Shown: in pieces, positions 1 through 9,256 of the stretch
How the letters are laid out: each line of letters begins with the position of its first letter
How positions within the stretch are numbered: position 1 is the stretch's first letter
Assembly (NCBI RefSeq): GCF_026810225.1
Contig: NZ_CP113865.1
Span: 156,001 to 220,000, forward strand
From: Caldicellulosiruptor morganii
GTDB taxonomy: Bacteria > Bacillota > Thermoanaerobacteria > Caldicellulosiruptorales > Caldicellulosiruptoraceae
Direction: 5' to 3'
DNA length: 64,000 nt
Notes under the pieces: model-generated
What the model was told of the DNA's origin: nothing
Database searches by the model: none
What the model saw: only the letters and a program-made list of their open reading frames with translations
Program-made: the position numbers and the translations under genes

Positions 1-1469
1 ACTATGCCCTTTTCCTGTAAAAACTCCTTTGTCCCGGCAATGACCATTTTGCTGTCCACAACACCTTCTATTCCCCTGCCGGCATACTCTTTTATCTCTT
101 TTACTGACTCTGCATCCACTTTTACTTTAAATTCATTGGTTATGGAAATTGCAATTGGATGATTTGAAAAGCTTTCTACGTGGCAAAGAAGTCTTATAAA
201 CTCTTTGCTGGAAATACCTTTTGGCATAACACTTTCCACTTTCAGGGTGGCACTGGTAATGGTTCCGGTTTTGTCAAACAAAATGGCATGGATTTTACCT
301 GCCATCCTGTCAATGTACTGTGTGCCTTTCACAAGGATTGAAGATCTGGACAGTCTTGCAACCCCTGCAAAATAAGAAAGCGGGATGGATATAACAAGGC
401 TGCACGGGCATGAGACAATGAGAAATATCAGGCTGCGGTATGCCCACGTCTTAAATGGCTCAGAGGACAAAAGTGGAGGTATTAGCGCTACCAGAATAGC
501 AATAATGGTTACAGCAGGAGTATAGACTTTTGCAAAAGAGGTAATAAACCTCTCTGTCTGTGATTTTTTAGATGCTGCATTTTCTACAATTTCGATTATC
601 TTTGCAATTGTAGAGTCCTTGTAAAAGCTCTTTGCCAGAACCTCAATTGTCCCATCAAGGCTTATTGACCCCGAAAACACCTCATCATTTTCCCTGATGG
701 GGACCGGATGTGACTCACCTGTGATTGCGGATGTGTCAAGAAAACAGCTGCCTGCCACTACAATTCCGTCAACAGGAATTTTTTCACCGGCCCTGACAAC
801 TACTAAGTCACCCGGAACAATATCTTTCGGACTTACTCTTTTTATCTGGTTTTCAATTTTGAGGTTTGCATATTCAATTTCAAGATTTTTCAAAGAATTT
901 ATGGTTTTTCTTGACCTTCTGATTGCAATCTCTTCAAGCAGCTCTCCTATCCTGTAAAGAAGCATAACAAGTACTGCTTCGGGATATTCTTTTAGCAAAA
1001 ATGCAGAGATTGTCGCAACCGTCATCAAAAAGTTCTCATCAAAGATTTTTAGCTGAATTAAATTTTTAAAAAACTTCCTTATGACATTCTCTCCTGCCAG
1101 AATATAGGAGAGTAGAAAAAGTCCTATTTGCCACCATGAGCTTTCAGAAGCAAAAAGTCCTGCTGTAAAGAGTAAAATTGAAGTTATTATCAAAAAAAGC
1201 TCTTTTATATCAATCACAGGTTTTTCGTCGGGCACTTGCAGAACTTTGACATCCGGTTCAATTTCATTTACAATCCTGTTCACACTTTCTAAAAACAGCT
1301 TATAATCTTTCCGGTCAATCTCTGCTGTTAGCTTTTTTGTCACAAAGTTCAAACTTGCATTTTTAACAAAGTCAAGAGAATTTACCTTTTGCTCAATTCT
1401 GGATGCACAGTACGCACACAAAAGATTTTCCAGTAAAAGCTCAACCTTAACAATTGCCAAGTTTGCCAT
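1..1469 (-). CDS. cadA: Heavy-metal-exporting P1B-type ATPase (CadA/ZntA-like), 3' part outside window
   Basis: The gene is open from an ATG at 1469 to the window edge, giving about 489 residues of a membrane pump that would export Cd2+, Zn2+ or Pb2+ using ATP. In order I read an N-terminal HMA-like stretch with CAYC, several hydrophobic segments, the actuator motif TGES, the membrane metal site SCPCS and the phosphorylation motif DKTGT. CPC plus DKTGT is diagnostic of P1B ATPases. The nucleotide-binding end is cut off. It lies 35 bp behind the ArsR/CadC-type repressor gene on the same strand, so the two very likely form one metal-induced operon. Which metal is exported is inferred from the repressor type. 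Confidence 0.9.
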   Translation of the reverse strand, partial: MANLAIVKVELLLENLLCAYCASRIEQKVNSLDFVKNASLNFVTKKLTAEIDRKDYKLFLESVNRIVNEIEPDVKVLQVPDEKPVIDIKELFLIITSILLFTAGLFASESSWWQIGLFLLSYILAGENVIRKFFKNLIQLKIFDENFLMTVATISAFLLKEYPEAVLVMLLYRIGELLEEIAIRRSRKTINSLKNLEIEYANLKIENQIKRVSPKDIVPGDLVVVRAGEKIPVDGIVVAGSCFLDTSAITGESHPVPIRENDEVFSGSISLDGTIEVLAKSFYKDSTIAKIIEIVENAASKKSQTERFITSFAKVYTPAVTIIAILVALIPPLLSSEPFKTWAYRSLIFLIVSCPCSLVISIPLSYFAGVARLSRSSILVKGTQYIDRMAGKIHAILFDKTGTITSATLKVESVMPKGISSKEFIRLLCHVESFSNHPIAISITNEFKVKVDAESVKEIKEYAGRGIEGVVDSKMVIAGTKEFLQEKGI

Positions 1470-1504
1470 CTCCTTTATGCTGTTATTGATGCTATTGAGA
1501 TAAT

Positions 1505-1867
1505 TTAAGCTTTCTCAGCAAGGTGCAAAAGCCCAAGCTCCAAAATGCTTTTTACATGTTCATCATTTAAGCTGTAATAGACAACCTTTCCTTCTTTTCT
1601 GCTTCTGACAAGCCTGAATGCCTTCAAAAGCCGCAGCTGGTGGGATATTGCCGACTGCGTTACCGAAAGCAGCGCCGCCAGATCGCATACGCACATCTCT
1701 GATATCAAAAGTGCGCTCAAAATCTTGACTCTTGTGGAGTCAGAAAACACCTTGAAAAACTCGGACAGATCAAACAGCTTCTCTTCATCCGGCAGCTCTT
1801 TTTTCACTTTTTCAAGGATATCCTGATGAATCACTGTGCATGTACAAGTTTCAATTTTTTTTGACAT
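1505..1867 (-). CDS. cadC: CadC-type ArsR/SmtB-family metal-sensing repressor
   Basis: A 120-residue winged-helix repressor that releases DNA on binding thiophilic metals. The alpha-3 motif MCVCDL (two Cys) together with an N-terminal CTCT pair matches the CadC Cd/Pb/Zn site built from N-terminal and alpha-3 cysteines. The recognition helix region SAISHQLRLLK is typical of ArsR proteins. It precedes the P1B ATPase in one operon, and a SmtB/CadC-type inverted repeat lies just upstream at its promoter, so autoregulation is expected. Family call is firm; metal preference is inferred from the cysteine pattern. Confidence 0.92.
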   Translation of the reverse strand: MSKKIETCTCTVIHQDILEKVKKELPDEEKLFDLSEFFKVFSDSTRVKILSALLISEMCVCDLAALLSVTQSAISHQLRLLKAFRLVRSRKEGKVVYYSLNDEHVKSILELGLLHLAEKA

Positions 1868-1925
1868 TTTTTCACCTCAAATCAAGAATTGATTGTAGAT
1901 AGAGGTAATCAAATTCTATAAAATA

Positions 1926-1953
1926 AAACATATGAGCAATTATTCATATGTTT
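1926..1953 (-). promoter_or_regulatory. CadC/SmtB operator
   Basis: Perfect 10-bp arms AAACATATGA / TCATATGTTT with an 8-bp centre. The core TGAGCA-AT-TATTCA matches the 12-2-12 layout of SmtB/CadC operators. It sits immediately downstream of the -10 box of the cadC promoter, a position suited to blocking initiation. Confidence 0.85.
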
Positions 1954-1983
1954 ATTATATATCCTTTTGTGTCAAATTGTCAA
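1954..1983 (-). promoter_or_regulatory. Sigma-A promoter of the cadCA operon
   Basis: On the minus strand, TTGACA (1983-1978) and TATAAT (1959-1954) are separated by 18 bp. Both boxes match consensus exactly. The operator at 1926-1953 covers the expected start site. Confidence 0.85.
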
Positions 1984-2108
1984 TGACAGCAGAATTCTCA
2001 GCAGAAAAAATAGCCTTATGGTTTTGAAATCCTTGACTCAAAATCTTTTCAAGTGCTACACTTGAAAAGAAGAGGATTTGTAAAAAAATTTTTCTGGGGG
2101 TTTGACAG

Positions 2109-3386
2109 GTGAACATAGTCCTTCTTACAATTGGCTATCCCCATCCCAAAAGGGATGTGTTTGTTGCAAACGAGATGGAGTTTCTTTGCAAAGCTTTCGA
2201 CAGGGTTTTTATCTTGCCGGTTCAGGCAGGCAGGGTTTTGCCAGAGAAATTAAAAAACGGTGATAGATACAAACCCCACGAAAAGGTTAGGGTATGGGAT
2301 GTTGAGTACACAATAAAAGATGTTTTGTTTATTTCACCAAAGCTAATGGGGCTTGCGATAAAGGAAGCTATCAGGGCAGTTTTTCAAAGAAGTACAATCA
2401 GATATAAAATGCTGCATCTCTGGATGATTTTCAGATGGATTTTTCTGACAAACATTACATTGAAAAATCTTAAAAAGCTGTTTGAAAAAGAAGGGATTGA
2501 CCCGGAAGATACTGTGCTTTATTCATACTGGTTTCATTTTCTGGCTTTGAGCATTGCTCTTTTTGAAAAACCTGTTTTGCTAAAAGTTTCAAGAGCACAC
2601 AGGTCAGAGCTATATGAAGAAGTTTATCCTCAGCCATTTAAAAGGTTTATTGTGAAAAAAATTGACAGAGTTTTTGCATGCTCTAAGATGGGTGCAGATT
2701 ATATAAATGAAAAGTATAACACAGACAAAGCAGCCATTTCATACCTTGGAACTTTCAACGGCTATGAAGTAAATCCTGACAAAAAAAGGTTAAAGCCTTT
2801 TAAGATAGTCAGCTGTGCAAGGGTTGTCCCTGTAAAAAGGCTTGAGAAAATAGTGGATAGCCTTGAGAAAATAGAAAACCATAAGATTTCGTGGACACAC
2901 ATTGGAGATGGCGAGCTTTTTGAAAGTCTAAAAGAATATGCTCAAAGAAAACTTTCAAAAAAAGAAAATATCAAATACAATTTTATGGGATTTTTGCCAA
3001 ATGACAAGATTATAGAATTTTATGCTAAAGAAGATTTCAACCTGTTTGTAAATACAAGCTCATCCGAAGGTCTACCTGTTTCAATCATGGAGGCAATATC
3101 ATTTGGAATACCTGTTGTTGCAACAGATGTTGGAGGGGTGCGCGAGATAGTGATTGATGGTGTAAACGGCTATCTGCTAAAAAGAGACTTTGCAGAAGAG
3201 GATCTTGCAGGGCTCATAAAAAGGTTTATTGAAATGCCTGAAGAAGAGTACAGAAGATTTTGTATGGGGGCAATAAAGATATGGGAAGAGAAGTTCAATG
3301 CCAAAAGCGCCTATGAGAAATTTGTGTTTGAGATATTGAAGCTTGCAAACTCAAAAAAGGAGCTGGGCTTAAAGGATGAAAGATAA
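2109..3386 (+). CDS. Glycosyltransferase, GT4/GT-B fold
   Basis: A 425-residue cytoplasmic or membrane-peripheral glycosyltransferase expected to move a sugar from an NDP-sugar onto an envelope polysaccharide or glycolipid; acceptor unknown. The C-terminal half carries the GT4 E-x7-E type motif SSEGLPVSIMEAISFGIPVV, and the N-terminus TIGYPHPKRDVF resembles the GT-B acceptor-side domain. GTG start at 2109 follows CTGGGGG at a good distance. Its end overlaps the next gene, a HAD phosphatase, by 11 bp, so the two are translationally coupled. Confidence 0.85.
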   Translation: MNIVLLTIGYPHPKRDVFVANEMEFLCKAFDRVFILPVQAGRVLPEKLKNGDRYKPHEKVRVWDVEYTIKDVLFISPKLMGLAIKEAIRAVFQRSTIRYKMLHLWMIFRWIFLTNITLKNLKKLFEKEGIDPEDTVLYSYWFHFLALSIALFEKPVLLKVSRAHRSELYEEVYPQPFKRFIVKKIDRVFACSKMGADYINEKYNTDKAAISYLGTFNGYEVNPDKKRLKPFKIVSCARVVPVKRLEKIVDSLEKIENHKISWTHIGDGELFESLKEYAQRKLSKKENIKYNFMGFLPNDKIIEFYAKEDFNLFVNTSSSEGLPVSIMEAISFGIPVVATDVGGVREIVIDGVNGYLLKRDFAEEDLAGLIKRFIEMPEEEYRRFCMGAIKIWEEKFNAKSAYEKFVFEILKLANSKKELGLKDER

Positions 3387-4212
3387 TAAATTTGAGGTGC
3401 TATTAAAAGTAGAACTTTTTATACTTGACATGGATGGCACAATCTACCTTGGTGACAGGCTCTTTGAAGGAAGCAGGGAGTTTGTAGAGCTTTTGAAAGA
3501 AAACAGAAAAGAGTTTTTATTCCTGACAAACAATTCATCAAAAAGCTCTGATGAATATTTAAAAAAGTTATCAAAAATGGGAATAGATATTGCAAAAGAA
3601 AATCTGCTAACTTCCGGTCAGGCAACTGCCATTTATCTCAATGGCATTGCAAAAAAGACTATTAGAGCATATGTTGTTGGCACGGTTTCTTTGAAAAAAG
3701 AGCTTGAGAGTTTCGGGATAAATATTGCCGAGGATATAGAAAAAGAAGAGGTGGATTACCTGATTGTGGGGTTTGACACAGAGCTCACTTACAAAAAGCT
3801 TTTGGATGCCTGCGAGCTTATAAGAAAAGGGATACCTTTTCTGGCAACAAACCCTGATCTGGTCTGCCCTCTTGATGGTGGCAAATACATTCCGGACTGC
3901 GGTTCAATCTGCATAATGCTTGAAAATGCCACAAAAAAAAAACCTCTTTTCATTGGAAAACCATCTTCGATAATTGTGGATGTGATTTCAAAATTGAAAA
4001 ATGTTGAGAAGAGCAGGATAGCCATGATTGGCGACAGGCTCTATACAGACATTAAGATGGCAAATGACAATGGCATGGTTTCCATTCTTGTCCTGTCAGG
4101 CGAGACAGCTTTTGAGGATATAGAAAAATCCCGGTTAAAACCAACCTTTGTATATAACTCAATCAGGGATATCTATGAGGATTTGAAGACTGTGTACAGA
4201 GGTGCAGGTTAA
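3376..4212 (+). CDS. HAD-superfamily IIA phosphatase (NagD/4-nitrophenylphosphatase type)
   Basis: A 278-residue soluble phosphatase. Motif I is DMDGTIYLGD near residue 18, motif II is FLTNNSSK, and the late motif IGDRLYTDIKMA supplies Mg2+-binding acidic residues. The cap between motifs II and III is typical of subclass IIA (NagD, phosphoglycolate and nucleotide phosphatases). It overlaps the upstream glycosyltransferase and is followed after 1 bp by the SRAP gene, so the three genes are probably cotranscribed. Its physiological substrate cannot be read from sequence. Confidence 0.85.
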   Translation: MKDNKFEVLLKVELFILDMDGTIYLGDRLFEGSREFVELLKENRKEFLFLTNNSSKSSDEYLKKLSKMGIDIAKENLLTSGQATAIYLNGIAKKTIRAYVVGTVSLKKELESFGINIAEDIEKEEVDYLIVGFDTELTYKKLLDACELIRKGIPFLATNPDLVCPLDGGKYIPDCGSICIMLENATKKKPLFIGKPSSIIVDVISKLKNVEKSRIAMIGDRLYTDIKMANDNGMVSILVLSGETAFEDIEKSRLKPTFVYNSIRDIYEDLKTVYRGAG

Positions 4213-4213
4213 A

Positions 4214-4837
4214 ATGTGCGGAAGATATCTGTTTTTGCCAGATAGACAGATTGAAGAGATAAAAAACATCCTGCAAAGAATCAATCAGAAATTTCAGGGC
4301 AGCTCATTTTTGAGCAAGCTCAAAACAGGAGAGATTTTTCCAACAGATCTTGCAGCTGTGGTGGTTGCAGGCGATACTGAAAAAGATGCCACAATTGCGC
4401 GCTGGGGCTTTCCTATTGAGGGCAAAAAGCAGGTGATAATAAACGCAAGGGCAGAGACTTTGCTTGAAAAGTGGACTTTTAAAAAGATTGCAAATCAAAG
4501 ATGCTTAATTCCGGCTGCTGGATTTTACGAGTGGCAGAAGAAGGGGGATGGCAAGCAAAAACTTTTAATAAAACCCAGGGAAACACCAGTTTTTTACATG
4601 GCAGGGCTTTATGACAGAATCAAGTTGGAAGACGGTGGAGAAATTGACGCATTTGTGATTATTACAACAGAGGCAAACTCCCAGATAAAGCCAGTTCACA
4701 GCAGAATGCCAGCAATACTGAAAAAAGAACATGAGGATATCTGGCTTTTTGAAAAGGGGAATGAGAAATACTTAAAAAAGCTTTTTTGTACTGTGTTAAA
4801 GCCGTTTGATAATGAGATGGAAATTGAAAGTGTTTAG
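4214..4837 (+). CDS. SRAP-domain protein (YedK/HMCES family), abasic-site DNA crosslinker
   Basis: A 207-residue protein that protects abasic sites in single-stranded DNA by forming a covalent link through its N-terminal cysteine. I start it at ATG 4214 rather than GTG 4202 because family members begin M-C-G-R and Cys2 must be exposed after Met removal; AGAGGTG lies at the right distance. Other active-site elements are visible: Asn in NARAET, Glu in AGFYEWQ and His in PVHSRMPAIL. It is the third gene of a tight cluster with the HAD phosphatase; no functional link is evident. Confidence 0.92.
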   Translation: MCGRYLFLPDRQIEEIKNILQRINQKFQGSSFLSKLKTGEIFPTDLAAVVVAGDTEKDATIARWGFPIEGKKQVIINARAETLLEKWTFKKIANQRCLIPAAGFYEWQKKGDGKQKLLIKPRETPVFYMAGLYDRIKLEDGGEIDAFVIITTEANSQIKPVHSRMPAILKKEHEDIWLFEKGNEKYLKKLFCTVLKPFDNEMEIESV

Positions 4838-5078
4838 AAAACTGCTACATCACAACTTATATGGTATATGATTGCTATGGCTATCTTTTTGAGTGTTACA
4901 GGTGCAGAATAATAAAATCCTCAATATGAAATGTTCACAAACAACTTTGTAAAATTTGATATAGAAAAATTCAAGTGTTGGTGCTACAATAAATTCTATG
5001 CGCCTTTTGTTAAAAAAATGACCAGAAATAAAATTGGTATTAAAATTCATAGCAGGTGGTAGAAGGGGTTGAATTGCC

Positions 5079-6470
5079 ATGAAGAGAATCTTCTTCACAG
5101 AAACAGTTTTAAGGGATGCCCAGCAATCACTGATTGCAACCAGAATGGCTTTTGAAGATTTTGAAGGAATTTTAGAAAAAATAGACTCTGCGGGGTATTA
5201 TTCAATTGAGTGCTGGGGCGGTGCAACGTTTGATTCATGCCTCAGATATTTAAACGAAGATCCCTGGGAGCGCCTGAGAAAGATAAAGTCAAAGGTGAAA
5301 AATACAAAGCTTCAGATGCTCCTTCGCGGGCAAAATCTTCTGGGCTACAGGCATTACCCGGACGATGTTGTGAGAATGTTTGTCCAAAAATCTATTGAAA
5401 ATGGTATGGATATAATTAGGATATTTGATGCTTTAAATGACCTTAGAAACATTGAAGTTGCAGTTGATGAGACAATCAAGGCAGGTGGACACGCCCAGGG
5501 CACAATTGTGTACACTCTAAGCCCAATTCACAACCTTGAGATGTATATAAAGATTGGCAAAGATCTTGAGAGCATGGGTGTGCACTCCATCTGCATAAAA
5601 GACATGGCAGGGATCATGAGCCCCAAAGAGGCTTACGAACTTGTAAAAGCGCTGAAAGAAAACGTAAAGGTACCAGTTTTCCTTCACACACACTCCACAA
5701 CAGGGCTTGGGATTCTGACATACTTAAAAGCAGTTGAAGCCGGAGTTGATGGTATTGACACAGCAATCTCAAGCTTTTCAGGTGGGACTTCACAGCCACC
5801 AACAGAGACTCTGGACTATGCACTCAGGCAAATGGGCTTTGACACAGGGCTAAACAGCAGGGTACTGAAAGAGATAAACGACTTTTTCAAGCCGGTAAAA
5901 GACAGGTTCATCAAGAATGGAACTTTGAATCCTTTTGTTCTTTCAACAGATACAGATGCGCTCATTTACCAGATACCCGGTGGTATGCTCTCAAATCTCA
6001 TTGCTCAGCTAAAGCAGCAAAACGCATTGGACAGGCTTGATGAGGTTTTAATGGAGGTGCCAAGAGTCAGAGAGGATCTGGGGTATCCGCCGCTTGTGAC
6101 ACCAATGAGTCAGATGGTTGGCACGCAGGCTGCTGCAAACGTCCTTGCCGGTGAGAGATACAGGGTAATCCTCAAAGAAGTCAAGGCGTATATAAGAGGG
6201 GAGTATGGAAGACCACCCGGCAGAATAAATCCCGAGCTTGTAAAAAAAGTACTGGGTGATGAAAAGCCCATTGAAGTGAGGTTTGCAGATACACTTGAGC
6301 CCATTTTTGAGACAACAAAAGAGAAGATTAAGGACTTTGCAAAGACTGATGAGGATGTTCTATCTTATATTTTGTTCCCGCAGGTTGCCGAAGAGTTTTT
6401 GAAAAACAGAGGAAAGAAAAAGCCTGAAGTAAGAAAGATTGAATACACAATTGAAGGTTTGAGATCATAA
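5079..6470 (+). CDS. oadA: Carboxyltransferase alpha subunit of Na+-pumping decarboxylase (oxaloacetate/pyruvate type)
   Basis: A 463-residue TIM-barrel carboxyltransferase that would take CO2 from oxaloacetate (or a related acid) and pass it to biotin. Visible signatures are LRDAQQS (metal-binding Asp13), the reactive Lys in CIKDMAG, HTHSTTG and the family block FSGGTSQPPTE. Unlike classical OadA it stops before a biotin domain; that is supplied by the separate gene at 6908. First of four genes: alpha, gamma-like, biotin carrier, beta. The 241-bp gap upstream shows no clear promoter to me. Pyruvate carboxylase subunit B is the alternative name, but the beta-subunit neighbour favours a pump. 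Confidence 0.88.
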   Translation: MKRIFFTETVLRDAQQSLIATRMAFEDFEGILEKIDSAGYYSIECWGGATFDSCLRYLNEDPWERLRKIKSKVKNTKLQMLLRGQNLLGYRHYPDDVVRMFVQKSIENGMDIIRIFDALNDLRNIEVAVDETIKAGGHAQGTIVYTLSPIHNLEMYIKIGKDLESMGVHSICIKDMAGIMSPKEAYELVKALKENVKVPVFLHTHSTTGLGILTYLKAVEAGVDGIDTAISSFSGGTSQPPTETLDYALRQMGFDTGLNSRVLKEINDFFKPVKDRFIKNGTLNPFVLSTDTDALIYQIPGGMLSNLIAQLKQQNALDRLDEVLMEVPRVREDLGYPPLVTPMSQMVGTQAAANVLAGERYRVILKEVKAYIRGEYGRPPGRINPELVKKVLGDEKPIEVRFADTLEPIFETTKEKIKDFAKTDEDVLSYILFPQVAEEFLKNRGKKKPEVRKIEYTIEGLRS

Positions 6471-6492
6471 AATTTTGAGAAGGTGAGAGAAT

Positions 6493-6861
6493 ATGCACTA
6501 TGCCTACAGCACAATAGGTGAAAGGCTCATCTTGGGGTTTGAAGTTACTATTATTGGTGTGCTGATTGTCTTTGCTGTTCTGGCACTTTTGAGCCTGATT
6601 ATAAGCCTTCTTTCAAAGGTTTTGCAAAAGATTTCAAAAGCAGATCAAAAAGAAACTGATGTGCCTGCCGAGTTGAGTTTTGATATGGACCTGACAGAAG
6701 AGGTAAAGCCTCCTGACAAAGCAGGTTTTGTATCAGGTGAGGCAGTGGTTTTTGGTGCGGATGATGAGGAGGTTGCTGCAATTCTGGCTGCAATTTCGTT
6801 TGATAGTGATATTCCGCTTTCTGAAATGAGAATAAAGTCTATTAAATACATGGAAAAATAA
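6493..6861 (+). CDS. oadG: OadG-like gamma subunit of Na+-pumping decarboxylase
   Basis: A 122-residue protein with one N-terminal membrane helix (about residues 14-40), then a flexible linker and an acidic tail. This layout, and its place between alpha and biotin-carrier genes, matches the gamma subunit that anchors the alpha subunit to the beta membrane subunit. The sequence itself is weakly conserved, so the call leans on architecture and context. Confidence 0.75.
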   Translation: MHYAYSTIGERLILGFEVTIIGVLIVFAVLALLSLIISLLSKVLQKISKADQKETDVPAELSFDMDLTEEVKPPDKAGFVSGEAVVFGADDEEVAAILAAISFDSDIPLSEMRIKSIKYMEK

Positions 6862-6907
6862 AAAAATTAAATCATAAAAATCAATTTTGCGGAAGGTGAT
6901 TTTTTAA

Positions 6908-7261
6908 ATGATGAAATATATTGTAACAGTCAACGGTAAAAAATTTGAGGTTGAAGTGGAAAGGATTGGCAATGGCAATGGTTCAAAGCAGGTAAATGAG
7001 ACTCCAGAGAAAGTGACAGCAAATGATATTGAGCAGAAAATAGCAGGCGGTATTAAAATTTCTGCACCAATGCCCGGCAAGATACTATCTGTGAATATAA
7101 AAGAAGGGCAGAAGGCTAAAAAAGGTGATGTTCTTTTTATCCTGGAGGCAATGAAAATGGAAAATGAGATCATGGTGCCCGAGGATGGCATGGTAGAGAA
7201 GGTTTTGGTATCGAAAGGTGCACAGGTTTCAAGCGGTGATATTCTTGCAATCTTAAAGTAA
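6908..7261 (+). CDS. Biotin carboxyl carrier subunit of Na+-pumping decarboxylase
   Basis: A 117-residue biotinyl-domain protein. The biotinylation motif EAMKMEN puts the modified lysine near residue 83, in the usual tight turn of a flattened beta barrel, and SAPMPGKI is the facing conserved loop. An N-terminal lead plus a short linker resembles MmdC/GcdC carriers. RBS AAGGTG precedes two consecutive ATG codons, so the start may be 6908 or 6911. It shuttles carboxybiotin from the alpha subunit to the beta subunit encoded 26 bp downstream. Confidence 0.9.
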   Translation: MMKYIVTVNGKKFEVEVERIGNGNGSKQVNETPEKVTANDIEQKIAGGIKISAPMPGKILSVNIKEGQKAKKGDVLFILEAMKMENEIMVPEDGMVEKVLVSKGAQVSSGDILAILK

Positions 7262-7286
7262 CAACCGGAGAAGGGGAGAAGCATAG

Positions 7287-8423
7287 ATGGAATTTTTCAG
7301 CATGATAGCAAAGGCAATTACTGATATACTCACAGCATCTGGGTTTGCGAAGATAACTGCTGGTCAGGCGATAATGCTTGGTATATCATGCATTTTGATG
7401 TACCTTGCAATTGGCAAAAAATTTGAACCGCTTTTGCTTTTGCCCATTGCGTTCGGGATGATGCTTGCAAACCTGCCGTTTTCTTTTCTGTCAAGCCATG
7501 ATAAGGGCGGGCTTGTTTATTACCTGTATCAGGGCGTAAAGCTTGGAATCTACCCGCCGCTCATTTTCCTTGGCGTTGGAGCGATGACAGACTTTGGTCC
7601 GCTGATTGCAAGACCGAGCAGTCTTTTTCTTGGTGCTGCTGCCCAGTTTGGAATATACTTTGCATTCATGGTTGCGCTGCTTATTGGTTTTACACCGCAG
7701 GAGGCAGCTTCCATTGGCATAATTGGTGGTGCGGATGGTCCAACTGCAATCTTTCTCACAACCAAGCTTGCACCGCACCTTCTTGGTGCGATTGCAATTG
7801 CAGCATACTCCTATATGGCTTTGATTCCTCTTATTCAGCCGCCTATAATGAGGCTTTTGACAACAAAACAGGAACGGATGGTCAGGATGGATCAGCTGCG
7901 AGAGGTTTCAAAGCTTGAAAAAATTGTTTTCCCTGTGGCAGTTACAATAATTGTGTCGCTGCTTTTGCCGTCTGTTGCGCCACTTATTGGTATGCTCATG
8001 CTCGGGAATCTTTTCAGGGAATGCGGGGTTGTCGAGAGGTTATCCGATACTGCACAGAATGCACTGATCAACATCATCACAATCTTTCTGGGGCTTTCTG
8101 TTGGTGCAACGGCAAGTGCAGAGAGATTTTTGAATCCCAAAACACTTGCGATAATCTTTTTGGGACTTCTGGCGTTCATATTTGCAACAGTTGGCGGTGT
8201 TATATTTGGAAAGATAATGTACAAACTCTCGGGTGGAAAGATCAACCCCCTGATTGGTTCGGCAGGTGTTTCGGCTGTTCCAATGGCAGCACGTGTTTCT
8301 CAGGTTGTCGGGCAAAAGGAAAACCCATCAAACTTTCTTTTGATGCATGCAATGGGTCCAAACGTGGCAGGGGTTATCGGCTCTGCAGTTGCAGCAGGTG
8401 TGCTGCTGACTCTGTTTAAATGA
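7287..8423 (+). CDS. oadB: Membrane beta subunit of Na+-translocating decarboxylase
   Basis: A 378-residue polytopic protein with about nine hydrophobic helices. It decarboxylates carboxybiotin and couples this to Na+ export. The highly conserved block [11 protein letters not shown] (Asp150) carries the Na+/proton-binding aspartate of the OadB/MmdB/GcdB family, and [13 protein letters not shown] is the usual C-terminal helix. Last gene of the operon; a strong terminator follows within 15 bp. Confidence 0.93.
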   Translation: MEFFSMIAKAITDILTASGFAKITAGQAIMLGISCILMYLAIGKKFEPLLLLPIAFGMMLANLPFSFLSSHDKGGLVYYLYQGVKLGIYPPLIFLGVGAMTDFGPLIARPSSLFLGAAAQFGIYFAFMVALLIGFTPQEAASIGIIGGADGPTAIFLTTKLAPHLLGAIAIAAYSYMALIPLIQPPIMRLLTTKQERMVRMDQLREVSKLEKIVFPVAVTIIVSLLLPSVAPLIGMLMLGNLFRECGVVERLSDTAQNALINIITIFLGLSVGATASAERFLNPKTLAIIFLGLLAFIFATVGGVIFGKIMYKLSGGKINPLIGSAGVSAVPMAARVSQVVGQKENPSNFLLMHAMGPNVAGVIGSAVAAGVLLTLFK

Positions 8424-8437
8424 TAAAATGAAAAAGA

Positions 8438-8486
8438 GCCCACGAAGGGAAGTAGCCTTATTACCATTTCCTTTGTGGGCTTTTTT
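8438..8486 (+). terminator. Rho-independent terminator of the decarboxylase operon
   Basis: GCCCACGAAGGGAA pairs with TTTCCTTTGTGGGC (14 bp, with G-U wobbles) around a 15-nt loop, followed by TTTTTTG. Confidence 0.9.
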
Positions 8487-8543
8487 GTATTTTGCACAGA
8501 GTTTGTTCAATATGATAGCTTATAAAAAAAGGTGGAGATGAAC

Positions 8544-9149
8544 ATGGATGTAAAAGAATATTTTGATATGCTTGCAGAGAAGTGGGATGAGATTGTATGG
8601 CATGCTCCTGAAAAATTAAATAAAATTATAGAAAAAATCCAGCTAAAAATAGGTGATAAGGTTCTGGATGTTGGATGTGGAACTGGAGTTCTTGTGGAAT
8701 ACATTTTAAAATCTGTCGGGCAGCAGGGAAGCTATCTTGGTGTTGACATCTCAGAAAAGATGATTGAAAAGGCAAAAGAAAAGTATAAAGGGATAGAAAA
8801 TGTAGATTTTGTTTGCAGCGATGCAACAGAGCTTTTTTTCAGGGAGCACTTTGACGCTATCATATGCTACTCGGTTTTTCCCCATATACAGGACAAGGAA
8901 ATGGCAGTAAAAAAGTTTTCACAGATGCTAAAAGAAGGTGGCAGACTTGCAATTGCACATTCGGAGTCAAGAGATAAAATAAATAGCCTTCACAAAAACC
9001 TTCCAGAGCCTGTAAAAAGTCACTTTCTGCCACCAATGAGTAAGATCATAAACATGTGCCAGAATGCAAAGCTAAAAATTGTTTGCAGTATTGACAGCAG
9101 TGAGATGTTTTTGCTAATTGCCCGGAAGACAAATATTAATGATGTTTAG
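8544..9149 (+). CDS. Class I SAM-dependent methyltransferase, substrate unknown
   Basis: About 201 residues of Rossmann-fold methyltransferase. Motif I is VLDVGCGTGVLVEYI; the acidic second strand YLGVDISEKMIEKA follows, then CSDATELFF. It resembles UbiE/type-11 methyltransferases. I use ATG 8544 because AAGGTGG lies 8 bp upstream; GTG 8532 and ATG 8538 are in frame but too close to that site. It stands alone between a terminator and the chemoreceptor promoter. Confidence 0.8.
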   Translation: MDVKEYFDMLAEKWDEIVWHAPEKLNKIIEKIQLKIGDKVLDVGCGTGVLVEYILKSVGQQGSYLGVDISEKMIEKAKEKYKGIENVDFVCSDATELFFREHFDAIICYSVFPHIQDKEMAVKKFSQMLKEGGRLAIAHSESRDKINSLHKNLPEPVKSHFLPPMSKIINMCQNAKLKIVCSIDSSEMFLLIARKTNINDV

Positions 9150-9200
9150 TTGCTCATGAAATATTTATATTTTTATTCAGGCAAAAACTCTTCAATTATA

Positions 9201-9229
9201 TTGTGCACAAAGGTAATTTGGAGTATAAT
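9201..9229 (+). promoter_or_regulatory. Promoter of the chemoreceptor gene
   Basis: TTGTGC (9201-9206) and TATAAT (9224-9229) with 17-bp spacing, about 28 bp before the start codon. Confidence 0.65.
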
Positions 9230-9256
9230 CAAAAATAATGAAGTAATTTTTAAAGG

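Noticed and set aside
8021..8419. 132-codon forward ORF rich in Cys inside oadB
   Set aside because: It lies fully within the well-conserved oadB frame, and its composition is a shadow of that gene.
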